Assembly (NCBI GenBank): GCA_029891385.1
Contig: CM057228.1
Span: 55,529,783 to 55,593,782 of the forward strand
Reading direction: 5' to 3'
DNA from: Erythroxylum novogranatense
Lineage: Eukaryota > Streptophyta > Magnoliopsida > Malpighiales > Erythroxylaceae
Length of the DNA: 64,000 nt
Within the stretch, counting starts at the first letter, position 1; the number at the start of each line of letters is the position of its first letter. Under the pieces are notes generated by a model, which was not told the origin of the DNA, ran no database searches, and worked only from the letters and a program-made list of their open reading frames with translations. Position numbers and translations under genes: made by a program. Positions 11,948-22,935 of the stretch are shown piece after piece.

Positions 11948-13053
11948 ATGGGAGAGCGAGTTGAGTTACCAACTGACCTGGAATCAGTAGGAGCTAGTAG
12001 GGAGTCCCCGATGCCTCATTCAGAGGAGTTGCCTCCTCGAGTTCCTGTGAGACGGGAACGAAGATATGATCGACTGCGCAAGCAGGGGGCGGTTGATTTC
12101 TATGGTAGCACCAACCCTACGGAGGCTGAGGGATGGCTTGAGAGGACTGAGCGAGTCCTCGATCAGATGGACTGTGACCCGGATGAGCGATTTGATTATG
12201 CAGTGTCTCTTCTTCAGGGCCCAGCATATCGATGGTGGAGGACTGTTCCGGGTAGTACCACCAGGCCCTGTACACTGACATGGGATGATTTTCTGATGGC
12301 CTTCCGGGACAATTACATGCGCAAGGTCTATCTGGAAATGAAGATGTAAGAGTTCTTAGAACTGAGACAGGGACAGATGACTGTGGCCGACTATGAGGTA
12401 CAGTTTAATGAACTGATGGGTTATGCCTCGACATTGATTTTTACGGAAACTGACAGGTGTCGGCGTTTTGAGGGCAGACTCAATTGAGAGATCCGTACCC
12501 GACTGGCCAGGTCTGACATGGGTAATTTTATTGAGCTAAGGGCTGCGGCAGTGAGGATAGAACAGTTACTGAGACAAAATGTGACTGAGACTGGTCAGGA
12601 GACCAGGAATAAGAGACCCCGCGACAGCCAGGACAATGCTCGTAGGGGGTATAACAAGCGCCATAGCAGGCCCTTTAAATCTGCTGGAGAGGCCAGACAG
12701 TCCGATCATGAGCCGAGAGATAGTTTTGTACAGACTGGTAGTGGTGGCAGCAATGCCAGAGCTTCAGGGCAGTCTGCTCCTTTATGTGAGCATTGTGGCA
12801 AGAGGCATAGTGGAGAGTGTCGGTGGCTGTCTGGAGCTTGTTTGAGATGTGGCTCGATGGACCACCTAGTCCGGAACTGCCCAGTGACTATGGGAGCCCA
12901 GTCTATTACGACTGGAAGATCTGGTAGCAGTACCACGGTGCAGCAGAGCCGTGGTGGTGGATTTGGATGGAGAGGCCGAGGAGAGGAATCAGTAGTGAGA
13001 TCAGAGGGTCTGAGCAGTAGACAGCAACCTCAAGCTAGGGTCTATGTCATGAC
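11948..13053 (+). pseudogene. Gypsy gag (capsid and nucleocapsid), two in-frame stops, cut by copia insertion
   Basis: A single reading frame runs from ATG 11948 (an earlier in-frame ATG at 11915 is possible) with stops TAA at 12347-12349 and TGA at 12485-12487. The capsid domain (retrotrans_gag) shows FYGSTNPTEAEGWLERTERV, DYAVSLLQGPAYRWW, then after the first stop EFLELRQGQMTVADYEVQF. The nucleocapsid has LCEHCGKRHSGEC and the zinc knuckle CLRCGSMDHLVRNC (CX2CX4HX4C). Gag would form the virus-like particle and bind the RNA. The frame ends at 13053 in RVYVMT, where the copia element inserted, and resumes at 22672. The stops suggest C-to-T decay. Confidence 0.9.
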
Positions 13054-14859
13054 TGTTAGAGTAGTGCCCTAAAGGCAATCCCCTTTAGCGCTTTTTGTTC
13101 ATAGTCATGTGCAGACTTTATGAATAAATAAAGAAAGGCATGTTTCATTTATTTGATTTTCTTTATGAATTGATATTGATCTTTAATCAAATTAATGAAG
13201 TCCATGATATATGACATAGCATGAAGGAAATTATGATGTGATCATAATCCTGAAATTCCTATCATGTGCAATTATGTCAAGATATCTAAATTCTCCTAGT
13301 CATAGGATTAATGAGACTAGACATCATTAATCGGACGGACTAACATATGTCATACTCCTTGATTGGATCAAGCGGTGGATCTCGAAGCTGTAAATATGAG
13401 ATATTTAGAGTTGACATATGGATGCTTACTAGTGGTAGTAAGTTCATTGGATGATCTACCATGAGATCATCACATGGATTTAATGTCGGTGATAATCTCA
13501 TCATAGCAATGGTGTAAGTATCCTTAGACTTGAGGTACTCAAGGATATCTTGAATCTTGATCATGATTTGACTCCATTCCTTATGGCCTTCCGAGAGGTT
13601 ACTCATAGGGTGGTGCTTGGAGTGCAGTTTGAGGTATTGAAGGTAATTGAGTAGCCAATAAAGGATTCATCACTACGTGAGATGAAGAGATACACAACCT
13701 CTTGTCAGGATCATTACTTTAAGTCTCTGGCCAGAGCATGACTATGTCATGAAGAGTGTCTTCATGGACATATAAAGTAATGAGTCCTCAGACAGGAACT
13801 GATTTCACTTGGGCTAGACTTAGTCTAGTAAGAGTTGACATATTAGCCATACTCATAACCAAGTGGGGTATAGGATGATGAAAGGACGAATTGCACAGTA
13901 ATTGTCTATGGAAGGGTTCGTGATCTGGTTCGTGATGAATTCATCAAACCGATTACTTTCCGTCAATTGGGGGTCATGATGTGTTGCTAGATACCGCCAT
14001 GACTTGCTCAGATTAATTATTAATCTAAGTGGCCAACATAACCGAAACCTAAAGGGTCACTGCATAAGAGTGACTCAGAGAATCTGTAAAATAGTAATTG
14101 GACAGAGTTCCAATTATGGAGAGCATTAGGATTAAATGGATCCCAATGGGATTGGGATATGTCCCGATGAGATCGCGACATCAATATTGCTAAGAAAGGT
14201 TTCCGGGTCATTTAAAGACGGGGCCGATGAGGACCGACCCAGTTGGATGGACCTTAGCAAATATATTCTAATTAATTAATTAAGTAATTAATTAATTAAT
14301 TATATATATATATATATGTACATGTGCGTTGGAAAGGGAGAAGAGATAAAGCCATTGAAAAGTCAAAGTTTGTTTATTTAATTAGTTAAATAAATGAATG
14401 GTAATGAAGCTTCCACATGGCATCATCTCATGCTTAGTCTTTTAAAAGTTAAAAGACTTATATACATGTAAAAAGAAGATGATGGTTCGTAGGTTTTAAA
14501 AAGGAACAGAAGATGAAAGCTTAATAGTTAAGCTTTGCTTTAAAAGGTTCATTTTCTTCTTCTCCTTAAGCAACCATCGACTTCTCCTTCTCCAAGCACA
14601 AGGTTTCAACGTTTTCTCAAGCTCTCCAGGACAGAGGTAGGGTCTAGCAGCTCTTATTCTGTTCTAGCTATTCCCGGGTCAAAGATGTTTGATTCGGTAG
14701 GTTTTTCGATCTCTGCATGGATACCTTTAGAGATAGTCTCTATTGGCTATTCAGTTTGAGTTTTATACCGACACGGGATCCTGGGTTTCGGGAAGGTCCG
14801 AGAATAAAAATTTTGTTTCGCTGCTGGAACATGTGATGTTCCTCCGGGATTTTCCTACA
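13054..14859 (+). mobile_element. Copia 5' LTR
   Basis: 1806 bp, TG...CA. It includes a TTAATTAA/TATATA tract at about 14268-14318 that may hold the promoter. It aligns throughout with 20885-22671, and many of the differences are small indels at CTG, CAG or CCG. Confidence 0.95.
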
Positions 14860-14860
14860 G

Positions 14861-14871
14861 TGGTATCAGGC
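14861..14871 (+). other. Primer-binding site of copia element
   Basis: TGGTATCAGGC, beginning two bases after the 5' LTR, resembles the initiator-Met tRNA complement TGGTATCAGAGC with one base missing. Confidence 0.75.
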
Positions 14872-15984
14872 GTGCCCGGTGTCGTGTATGAAGCTTTAAT
14901 GAAGCTAGATCATAAACCCTAATTGCTTGTGATGTTGTAGCATGCATTCTGTTCAGATTTCGAATTGCTATAGAGATAGGGTTTTCGAAATTTTTCTGCG
15001 CAGGAATGTTCATAACATGTTAGAGAATATGTCTATGAATTTTCAGAATTTATCGATTTGATTAGATAAAGTTTTGCTAATTATTTCCCTAAGCTTACAG
15101 ATGCTGTTTTTGAAACAATTCTGTGAACAGGCAGTAGTATAAAATCAAGAATAAATTCTAGAAAAATCTTTTTCTGGATTTTCCTTCACCTACATGTCTC
15201 TAAGATGTTGGTGAATGTCTGTGAGCATGGAAATTGGATTTCAAGGTGATTGGATATTTATTTTCGATTTTATTCTATGCTGTTGGGAATTGCTGTGTTG
15301 ATGAACACAGAATTTTAATCGGTTTTGTTATTTTGGTTGACTGAGTTTTTGATGGCCTAAAATCCTGAAAAAATTCAGGTAGCATGTTCTGAACATGTAA
15401 TAATCTATATAATTTTCTCAGAATTTATTGAAATTGTTTCATTGATCATTTCAAGCAATGTACAGAACTGGACAGTTTTGGTGAAAATTGTTGGGACTGT
15501 TTTGCTTGGCTTGATTGAGTTTGCCTTTTCAATTTCAATGCCTTGCAGCATTTTTAATGTGATTAAAAATGTGTTATATTGATGTAGTATGATTTCCAAA
15601 TTGAATTGCTTGAAGTTGCTTTTCCAAGAAATTTTGAATGCCGAATTGGTCACATTTGTGTCTCGTTAGTACATTTCATTTTCTTGCTTGTTTTGGCGGT
15701 CACAATTTTTGTGACAAGTGCTGGAGTAGTTTTGAGAGTGTATACACTAGCTTGAGATGCTTAGGTTGAGAATTTGGGTGTTCTTAAATTGTTTGGATAT
15801 TTATGAGTTTTGACTCATTTTAAGCTTTTCATGTATGGTTTGACCATATAAGGCATTCATGGATCAATGAAGTGTTCATTGATACATCAATTCTGAATAT
15901 TACCTTAGGTATGATGGTGTTGAGAATTGGAATTGCATTGATTGAGGAATTAGCCGATTAGAAATAATAGCAATCTTGCAGAAT

Positions 15985-16220
15985 AAGTCGACTTGTTTGC
16001 TACACAAGTCGACTTGTTTTCAGCAGAAGTCGACTTGTTTGCTACATAAGTCGACTTGTTTGCAGGATAAGTCGACTTGTTTTCTGGATAAGTCGACTTG
16101 TTTTCTGGATAAGTCGACTTGTTCAAGACTTTTGCCATAAGTCGACTTGTATCAAGATATAAGTCGACTTGTGTGTGGGCAGAAGCATAAGGTGACTTGC
16201 ATTTGATGAAAGTCGACTTG
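15985..16220 (+). repeat. 21-bp-period array of AAGTCGACTTG
   Basis: The 11-mer AAGTCGACTTG starts at 15985, 16006, 16027, 16048, 16069, 16090 and 16111 (exactly 21 bp apart), then at 16139, 16161 and 16210, with a variant (AAGGTGACTTG) at 16189. Its core AAGTCGACTT is a perfect palindrome. The spacers vary more than the core, so the core looks conserved. Confidence 0.95.
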
Positions 16221-16414
16221 TGACATGCTCAGGTTGGATGATGGATGATTATAAGGATTGATTCAATTTGATTGATGAAACCTAAATCATGTCATATAGT
16301 CCTAGCGACTATGATCCTTCAGCTTGGAGTCTAGAGTTTCTAAATCCCTCCTCGGTATATAAAAACTAACGCCTTCCATTAATATGGTAAGAACCGAGTT
16401 CTTATAGGGATGGG

Positions 16415-16810
16415 TTGTTAGGTAAACCCAAGCTCACTCTATACTGGATATGTTGAACCATGAAAATATGATTTTTCGATTAATGGGTTGGTTTTCACCG
16501 AAGCGTTGGTTTGTTGAGTAAACTCAAGGTCAGCGTGGATGAGGCGAAATTGGGTAGCATACATCGATGTATGCGCATCAAAGAGCCGATACCCAATGTA
16601 AGTGCATACATCAACAAGTTGATAAGATCGATCGATAGTGTCTAAGATGTAATTGGTATATCCGATACCTCCCGAGACATAAGGTGGCTTGTTGGGTAAA
16701 CCCAAGGTCATTCTCAATGTCGGTTATCGATGATGCAATTGGTATGTTCGATACCTACCGATTGACCTAAGTTATGGCTTGTTGGGTAAACCCAAGGTCA
16801 TTCTTAGCAA
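16415..16810 (+). repeat. Dispersed hairpin repeat TTGGGTAAACCCAA, four copies
   Basis: Copies near 16415 (diverged), 16510 (TTGAGTAAACTCAA), 16688 and 16778 (both GGCTTGTTGGGTAAACCCAA, followed by GGTCATTCT). The 16510 copy keeps pairing by compensatory changes (GAG with CTC instead of GGG with CCC). This suggests the stem itself was maintained. Confidence 0.8.
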
Positions 16811-16985
16811 TATCGGATATCGACCCACTAGGACATTATGTCACTTTATTTCTTTGGATTCGTAATGAGGGTTATGGATTCTATGAAACTAGTGGGAGCT
16901 TTTTGCATATCATTCAAGTCCTTATGATTATGCAGCTATTCCTATTCTAACATTCTTCCTCTCTATCCGTGTAGGTTGTTTGAAA

Positions 16986-17770
16986 ATGTCGTCAAGTGTG
17001 AATCTTCGCCACTTATGGATTCCAACAAGTTAATCGGACCGAATTTTCGATTTGGTTAAGGAATCGAGAATAGTTCTCGATCTGAAAGTCAGGATATATC
17101 CTAGATTTTCCGCTTCGGATGCACTCGTTTGTCGATGCTTCCGATGATGATCGAAGGCATATAGTAAGCATCTAAGGACGGTGACATGGCGACTTGCATT
17201 ATGCTTGCGTCGATGTCACCCGAGCTGCGAATAAAGACGAGTCCATGGATGCTCACACTATAGTTTTTCATCTTGGGAGCTGTTTGACGAGCAAGCCCGG
17301 TCCGAAAGGTTCGAGACCTCAAGGCTTCTCTTCACTACTAAGATGGCTCCAGGACATCTGGCATGCAAGACGCCTACGAAGATGAATGGCTATATTGAGA
17401 GATTGGCCGTCTTAGGTTTTGCAATGGATCATGAATTAAGTATAGACTTAATTCGGTTGGATTGTCCGGACGGTTATGCACGATTCGTGCTAAACTATCG
17501 GATGAACCAAATATCCACTACAATACCGAAATGATCAATCTGCCAAGACACAGTGACGGCACTATCAAGAGTGATAGTAAGCAAGTGTTGGTGGTTGCTT
17601 CTTCATCTTTTGGGTCCAAGAAGAAGAAGAACCCAAAGAAGAAGAAGGCAAAGAAACCAAAGGGAGGCGCCATCAAGAAGAAGACCAAAGAAAGCGCCCA
17701 AAAGGAACTTGCTTCCATTCGGTAAAGATGGCCATTGGAGGCGCAATTGCAAAGTCTATCTGGGGTTATT
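16986..17770 (+). pseudogene. Copia gag, frameshifted
   Basis: ATG at 16986 opens MSSSVNLRHLWIP, followed by frame changes. Later pieces in different frames give GYIERLAVLGFAMDHELSID (about 17388-17450), FVLNYRMNQI-STT, a lysine-rich stretch (17610-17690), and GKDGHWRRNCK (about 17720-17752). The last is the remnant of the CCHC knuckle with its first Cys pair lost. This is the usual copia gag plan: RNA-binding capsid, basic linker, zinc knuckle. It cannot be expressed as one protein. Confidence 0.8.
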
Positions 17771-17789
17771 TGAAGCGAAGAAGGCATCG

Positions 17790-18010
17790 ATGCCTCGACT
17801 ACTTCAGTTTGTATGTCATTGAAGTTAATCTCACATCGATCACAACATCCGGTATTTGATCTTGGTTGTGGCTCACACATATGTAATGATATCACGAGGC
17901 CTCGTGGGACGATGGGCAACTCATGAAGGGAGAAGTAGACCACGTGTTGGAAATGGAGCAAGAGTTCTTTGCATTAGCCGTAGGAACCTATGTTTTGTCT
18001 CTCCCTCGGG
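17790..18010 (+). pseudogene. Copia protease remnant
   Basis: VFDLGCGSHICNDI around 17851-17892 corresponds to the copia aspartic protease active-site block (VLDTGCGSHIC) with Thr lost. It is followed by RVGNGARV near 17943-17968. Frame breaks lie on both sides. The protease would have cut the Gag-Pol polyprotein. Confidence 0.7.
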
Positions 18011-18219
18011 CTTCAGACCGAATTGGATGATTGTTATTTTGTACCCGTTTGACAAAGAATATATTATTCATTTCTTGTGCGAATAGACTGGATTCCATAT
18101 GAATTTTAGTAGCAATGGTTGTTCTATCAATTCTAATGGAATGCTTTATGGAACTGTACATTGTGCAATGGTATTTACATATTAGATATGTCTAATCCAA
18201 TTTTAAATGTCAATGACAC

Positions 18220-18960
18220 CAAACGGCATAAAAGAGATAATCTAAAGTCAACTTACTTATGGCATTGTCGGCTTGGCCATATAAATGAGACGACATCGCT
18301 AAGCTCCACAAGAGTGGCGTTTAGGGTCATTTGATTATGAATCATATGACACATGCGAATCTTGTTTATTAGGCAAGATGACTAAGTTATCCTTCAAGGA
18401 AAGGGTGAGCGAGCGATTGGAGTATTAGACCTAATACATTCGGATATATGCGTGCGATGTCCATCCATGCCGAAGTGGTTGTCGTTACTTCATTACCTTT
18501 ATCGATGATTATTCACGATATGGGTACTTGTATCGATGAGATACAAATCTGAAGCGTTGAAAAGTTCAAACAATTGAAATGAAGTAGAAAACCAACTTGG
18601 TAAAAGTATCAAGGCATTACGATCCGATCGTGGTGGAGAATACTTAGACCAGCAGTTTGAGGATTATCTCATAGATAATGGCATTTTATCTCGATGGACT
18701 CCTCCTACACGCCGCAAAGACAACGGTGTGGTTGAAAGGAGAAATCGAACCTTGTTGGACATGGTACGATCAATGATGGGTTTCGCAGTTACCAAAATCG
18801 TTTTGGGGTATGCGCTAGAGACAATTTGCTTACTTGCTAAGCGAGTTCCTCTAAGGCAGCTTGATGTTACTCCATATGAGATGTGGACTAATGTAAAACC
18901 TTATCTTTCTCATTTGAAAGTATGGGGTTGTCACCTTACGTGAAGCGGATTCATCGAGAT
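18220..18960 (+). pseudogene. Copia integrase (GAG-pre-integrase and core), frameshifted
   Basis: The pre-integrase zinc region gives STYLWHCRLGHINET (about 18250-18292). The core shows FITFIDDYSRYG (about 18490-18526), ALRSDRGGEY with a catalytic Asp (about 18613-18645), and NGVVERRNRTLLDMVRSMMG with the catalytic Glu (about 18723-18780), then PYEMWTNVKPYLSHLKVWGC. At least three frameshifts and lost bases separate these blocks. Integrase inserts the cDNA copy into the host genome. Confidence 0.85.
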
Positions 18961-19329
18961 AAGCTTGAAGCAAAGTCTGACAAGTGTTTGTTTGTAGGAT
19001 ATCCTAAGGAGACCATGGGATATCAATTCTACCTTGTTGAGGAACAAAAGGTGTTTGTTTTGAAACATGCTGTCTTTTTAGAGAAAGAGTTTCTTCTGCA
19101 AGAAGACAGTGGGAGCAAAGTCGAACTTGAAGAAGTTCAAGATGCTCAAACAAGCACAGATCAAGCTGCGTCAACTCGAGGCTATCACTCATTCAGATGA
19201 AGTAACAGTTCAACCTTCTATTGCACACGAAGTTCGTAGGTCAAGTAGGATGCGCATTGTTCCCGAGAGATACGGATTTCTCGTAAGTGAACAGAATGAC
19301 GATTGCTCATAGAAGATGATGAGCCTGCT

Positions 19330-20428
19330 ACCTATGAAGAGGTTTCAAAAGTTTGAGTCGAAAAATGGCTTTGTGCCATGAAAGCCGAAATGGATTCCAT
19401 GTACATAAACCAAGTATGCACTTTGGTTGATGCACCTGAAGGATAAAATCTATAGGGTGCAAATGGGTTTTCAAGAAGAAAACCGACATGGATGGTAATG
19501 TGATTACCTACAAAGAAGGCTTGTGGTTAAAGGATTTCGCCAAAGACAAGGAGTTGACTATGACGAGACCTTCAGCCCGGTAGCAATGCTTAAATCCATT
19601 CGGATACTCCTAGCCATTGCCGCTCATTATGATTATGAGATATGGCAAATGGATGTGAAGACAGCTTTCCTTAACGGAAATCGCCGAGGATGTGTACATG
19701 ACACAACGGAGGGCTTCACTTCAAATGATGGCGAAAAGGTATGCAAGCTTCAGAAATCCATCTATGGATTGAAGCAAGCATCCAGGAGTTGGAACATCCG
19801 TTTTGATGAGTCAATCAAAGAATTTGGTTTTTCTCAAAATCCGGATGAGTATTGTGTGTACAAAAAGGTTAATGGGAATGCAATCGTTTTCCTTGTGTTG
19901 TATGTAGATGACATACTGTTACTCGGAAATGATGTCTCAATGCTGCAATCAGTTAAAATTTGGTTGTCCAAGCAATTTGCGATGAAAGACCTTGGTGAAG
20001 CAACTTATATCCTTGGGATAAAGATTTATAGAGATAGATCGAAGAAGTTGCTTGGTCTTTCACAATCATCGTACATAGACAAGATGCTAAAGAAGTTTAG
20101 CATGGAGCAATCCAAGAGAGGGTTTCTTCCCATCACTCATGGGATAACACTCTCGAAATCTATGTGTCCTAAGACACAAGATGAGAGGATGCGCATGGAT
20201 CAGATCCCGTATGCATCTGCAGTAGGATCGATCATGTATGCTATGTTATGTACGAGGCCCGATGTATCGTATGCTCTAAGTGTTACGAGCAGATACCAAT
20301 CGGATCCTGGTGAGGGTCACTGGGTGGCTGTCAAGAATATCCTCAAGTACTTGCGAAAGACTAAGGATGTTTTCTTGATATATGGAGATGGAAATCTCCA
20401 AGTGAGCGGGCATCGGATGCCAGCCTAA
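19330..20428 (+). pseudogene. Copia reverse transcriptase, open frame 19523-20428
   Basis: A 301-codon frame covers most of the RT: KGFRQRQGVDYDETFSPVA, then QMDVKTAFLNG, SIYGLKQASRSWN, and LVLYVDDILLLGND with the YVDD catalytic site at 19901-19912, then AMKDLGEATYILGIKIYRDR and SAVGSIMYAMLCTRPDVSYA. The N-terminal part (MDSMYINQ, KWVFKKKTDMDGNV) lies upstream from about 19390 behind frameshifts. It ends prematurely at 20428, where RNase H should follow. This is the best-preserved part of the element. Confidence 0.92.
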
Positions 20429-20870
20429 TCGACAAGGATGACTCAGATCCCGGTCAGTTATGTTTTCACGCTAAACGGCGGAGCGATCGGTTGGAAGAGT
20501 TCCAAACAAGAGACGATGGCGATTGACGACCGAGGCAGTACATTCTTTGCATCGAGGCGCAAAGGAAGTCGTTTGGATCAAGAAGTTCATTTCAACTTGG
20601 TGTGGTTCCTAGTGTGATGGACCCATACAGCGGTTGTATTGTGACAACAATGGGGCTATTGCTCAGCAAAAGAACCGAGGTCTCACCAACGATCTAAACA
20701 CGTACCGCAGATATCATCGATTCGAGAGATCATTCTAGAGGTGATGTCGCGATCGAGAGGATTCCACAGAGCGAACATTCTCGATCCTTTGACGAAGCCA
20801 TTGTCACGGAAGAATTTTGATTCTCATGTACTCGCTTATGGTATTAGATACCAAGGCGATTGGCTTTAGG
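20400..20870 (+). pseudogene. Copia RNase H, degenerate
   Basis: After the stop at 20428, fragments in shifting frames match the RNase H end of copia pol: VFTLNGGAIGWKSSKQ (about 20463-20510), a TTEAV/IEAKEVVWIKKFI-like stretch (about 20535-20600), LYCDNNGAIAQQKNRG (about 20636-20683), and NILDPLTKPLSRKNF (about 20776-20819). Many one- and two-base losses are seen. Confidence 0.8.
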
Positions 20871-20873
20871 TCA

Positions 20874-20884
20874 AGTGGGAGATT
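20874..20884 (+). other. Polypurine tract of copia element
   Basis: AGTGGGAGATT sits directly before the 3' LTR start at 20885. It is the expected plus-strand primer site. Confidence 0.8.
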
Positions 20885-22671
20885 TGTTAGAGTAGTGCCC
20901 AAAGGCAATCCCTTTAGCGCTTTTTGTTCATAGTCGTGCGGACTTTATGAATAAATAAAGAAAGGCATGTTTCATTTATTTGATTTTCTTTATGAATTGA
21001 TATTGATCTTTAATCAAATTAATGAAGTCCATGATATATGACATAGCATGAAGGAAATTATGATGTGATCATAATCCTGAAATTCCTATCATGTGCAATT
21101 ATGTCAGTATCTAAATTCTCCCTAGTCATAGGATTAATGAGACTGGACATCATTAATCCAGACAGACTAGCATATGTCATACTCCTTGATTGGATCAGCG
21201 GTGGATCTCGAAGCGTAAATATGAGATATTTAGAGTTGACATATGGATGCTTACTAGTGGTAGTAAGTTCATTGGATGACTACCATGAGATCATCACATG
21301 GATTTAATATCGGTGATAATCTCATCATAGCAATGGTGCAAGTATCCTTAGACTTGAGGTACTCAAGGATATCTTGATCTTGATCCTGTACTTTGACTCC
21401 ATTCCTTGTGGCCTTCGAGAGGTTACTCATAGGGTGGTGCTTGGGTGCAGTTTGAGGTATTCAAGGTAATTGAGTAGCCAATAAAGGATTCATCACTTCG
21501 TGAGAATGTAAGAGATGCCCCGCCTCTTCGTCAGATCATTACTTTAAGTCTTTGGCGAGCATGACTATGTCATGAAGAGTGTCTTCATGAACATATAAAG
21601 TAATGAGTCCTCGACAGAACCGATTTCACTTAGGCTAGACTTAGTCTAGTAAGAGTTGACATATTAGCCATACTCATAACCAAGTGGGGTATAGGATGAT
21701 GAAAGGACGAATTGCACAAGAATTATACATGGAAGGGTTCGTGATCCGGTTCGTGATGAAATCATCAAACCGATTACTTTCCGTCAATTGGGGTCATGAT
21801 GTGTTGCTAGATACCGCTCATGACTTGCTCAGATTAATTGTTAATCTAAGTGGTCAACATAACCGAAACCTAAAGGGTCACACGATAAGAGTGACTCAGA
21901 GAATCTGTAAAATAGTAATTGGACAGAGTTCCAATTATGGAGAGCATTAGATTAAATGGATCCCAATGGGATTGGGATATGTCGATGAGATCGCGACATC
22001 AATATTGCTAAGAAAGGTTTAGGAGTTGTTTTTAAAGACGGGCCCGTAGAGACCAACCCAGTTGGATCGACCTTAGCAAATATATTCTAATTAATTAATT
22101 AAGTAATTAATTAATTAATTATTATATATATATATGTACATGTGCGCTGGAAAGGGAGAAGAGATAAAGCCATTGAAAAGTCAAAGTTTGTTTATTTAAT
22201 TAGTTAAATAAATGAATGGTAATGAAGCTTCCACATGGCATCATCTCATGCTTAGTCTTTTAAAAGTTAAAAGACTTATATACATGTAAAAAGAAGATGA
22301 TGGTTCGTAGGTTTTAAAAGGAATGAAGATGAAAGCTTAATAGTTAAGCTTTGCTTTAAAGGTTCATTTCTTCTTCTCCTTAAGCAACCATCGACTTCTC
22401 CTTCTCCAAGCACAAGGTTTCAACGTTTTCTCAAGCTCTCCAGATGGAGGTAGGGTCTAGCAGCTCTTATTTCGTTTCTAGCTATTCCCGGTCAAAGATG
22501 TTTGATTCGTTAGGTTTTCGATCTCTGCGTGGATACCTTTAGAGATAGTCTCTATTGGCTATTCAGTTTGAGTTTTCATACCGACACGGGATCCTGGGTT
22601 TCGGAAGGTCCCTGAATAAAAATTTTGTTTCATTGCTGGAACACGTGATGTTCCTCCCGGATTTTCCTACA
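20885..22671 (+). mobile_element. Copia 3' LTR
   Basis: 1787 bp, TGTTAGAGTAG...TTTTCCTACA, followed by TSD ATGAC. It is 19 bp shorter than the 5' LTR owing to scattered small indels. Confidence 0.95.
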
Positions 22672-22935
22672 ATGACTCGGCGGAGACCCGGTTTCCCGGA
22701 TGTTATAAGCGGGTATGCTTCTAATTTTGGTTTTGAAGCATATGTATTATTGGGTATTGGATTTTTTATTTTCTTTATTACATTGCATTGACCATATAGA
22801 TTGCATGAGAATAGGCGGAGGTTCTTGTATGAGTTAGTGGTAAGTACTCCTTTAGGAAGTACGATTGTATTGGGAAAGGCTCAGTATAGAGTGCCTAGTT
22901 CAGTTGACCGAAAGCGGTTTTGAGTGCCCGAGATT
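22672..22935 (+). pseudogene. End of gypsy gag and protease scrap (after copia insertion)
   Basis: The gag frame resumes as MTRRRPGFPDVISGY, then NFGFEAYVLLGIG (the usual YVLIDPGSTH of the gypsy aspartic protease, with the Asp active site destroyed), and, after a stop, FLYELVVSTPLGSTIVL. This is the normal gag-protease junction of Tekay/Del-like elements. The protease was already incomplete or decayed, and nothing of RT follows. Confidence 0.8.

Larger units (their letters stand above)
14872..16985 (+). other. Long copia leader, non-coding
   Basis: About 2.1 kb between primer-binding site and gag. No supported ORF. It carries the 21-bp palindrome array (15985-16220) and four copies of a TTGGGTAAACCCAA-type hairpin (16415-16810). 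The minus-strand ORF rich in KSTYPEN repeats is a by-product of the array. Confidence 0.7.
13054..22671 (+). mobile_element. Ty1/copia element nested in gypsy gag
   Basis: LTRs 13054-14859 and 20885-22671 both start TGTTAGAGTAGTGCCC and end TTTTCCTACA. The insertion is flanked by the perfect 5-bp duplication ATGAC (13049-13053 and 22672-22676). A primer-binding site follows the 5' LTR and a polypurine tract precedes the 3' LTR. Between them lie a non-coding leader of about 2.1 kb with two repeat families, then gag, protease, integrase, RT and RNase H in copia order. All are broken by frameshifts or stops except a 301-codon RT frame. Confidence 0.95.

Noticed and set aside
15950..16138. Minus-strand ORF with repeated KSTYPEN
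   Set aside because: It is a translation of the 21-bp palindrome array in the copia leader (21 is a multiple of 3, so the frame stays open). No start context or protein family supports it.
15985..16220. Possible CRISPR array
   Set aside because: Repeats of 11 bp with 10-bp spacers in a plant retrotransposon do not have CRISPR unit sizes, and there are no cas genes.
17518..17961. Minus-strand ORF of 147 codons opposite copia gag
   Set aside because: Shadow of the lysine-rich gag linker (poly-Phe on the opposite strand).
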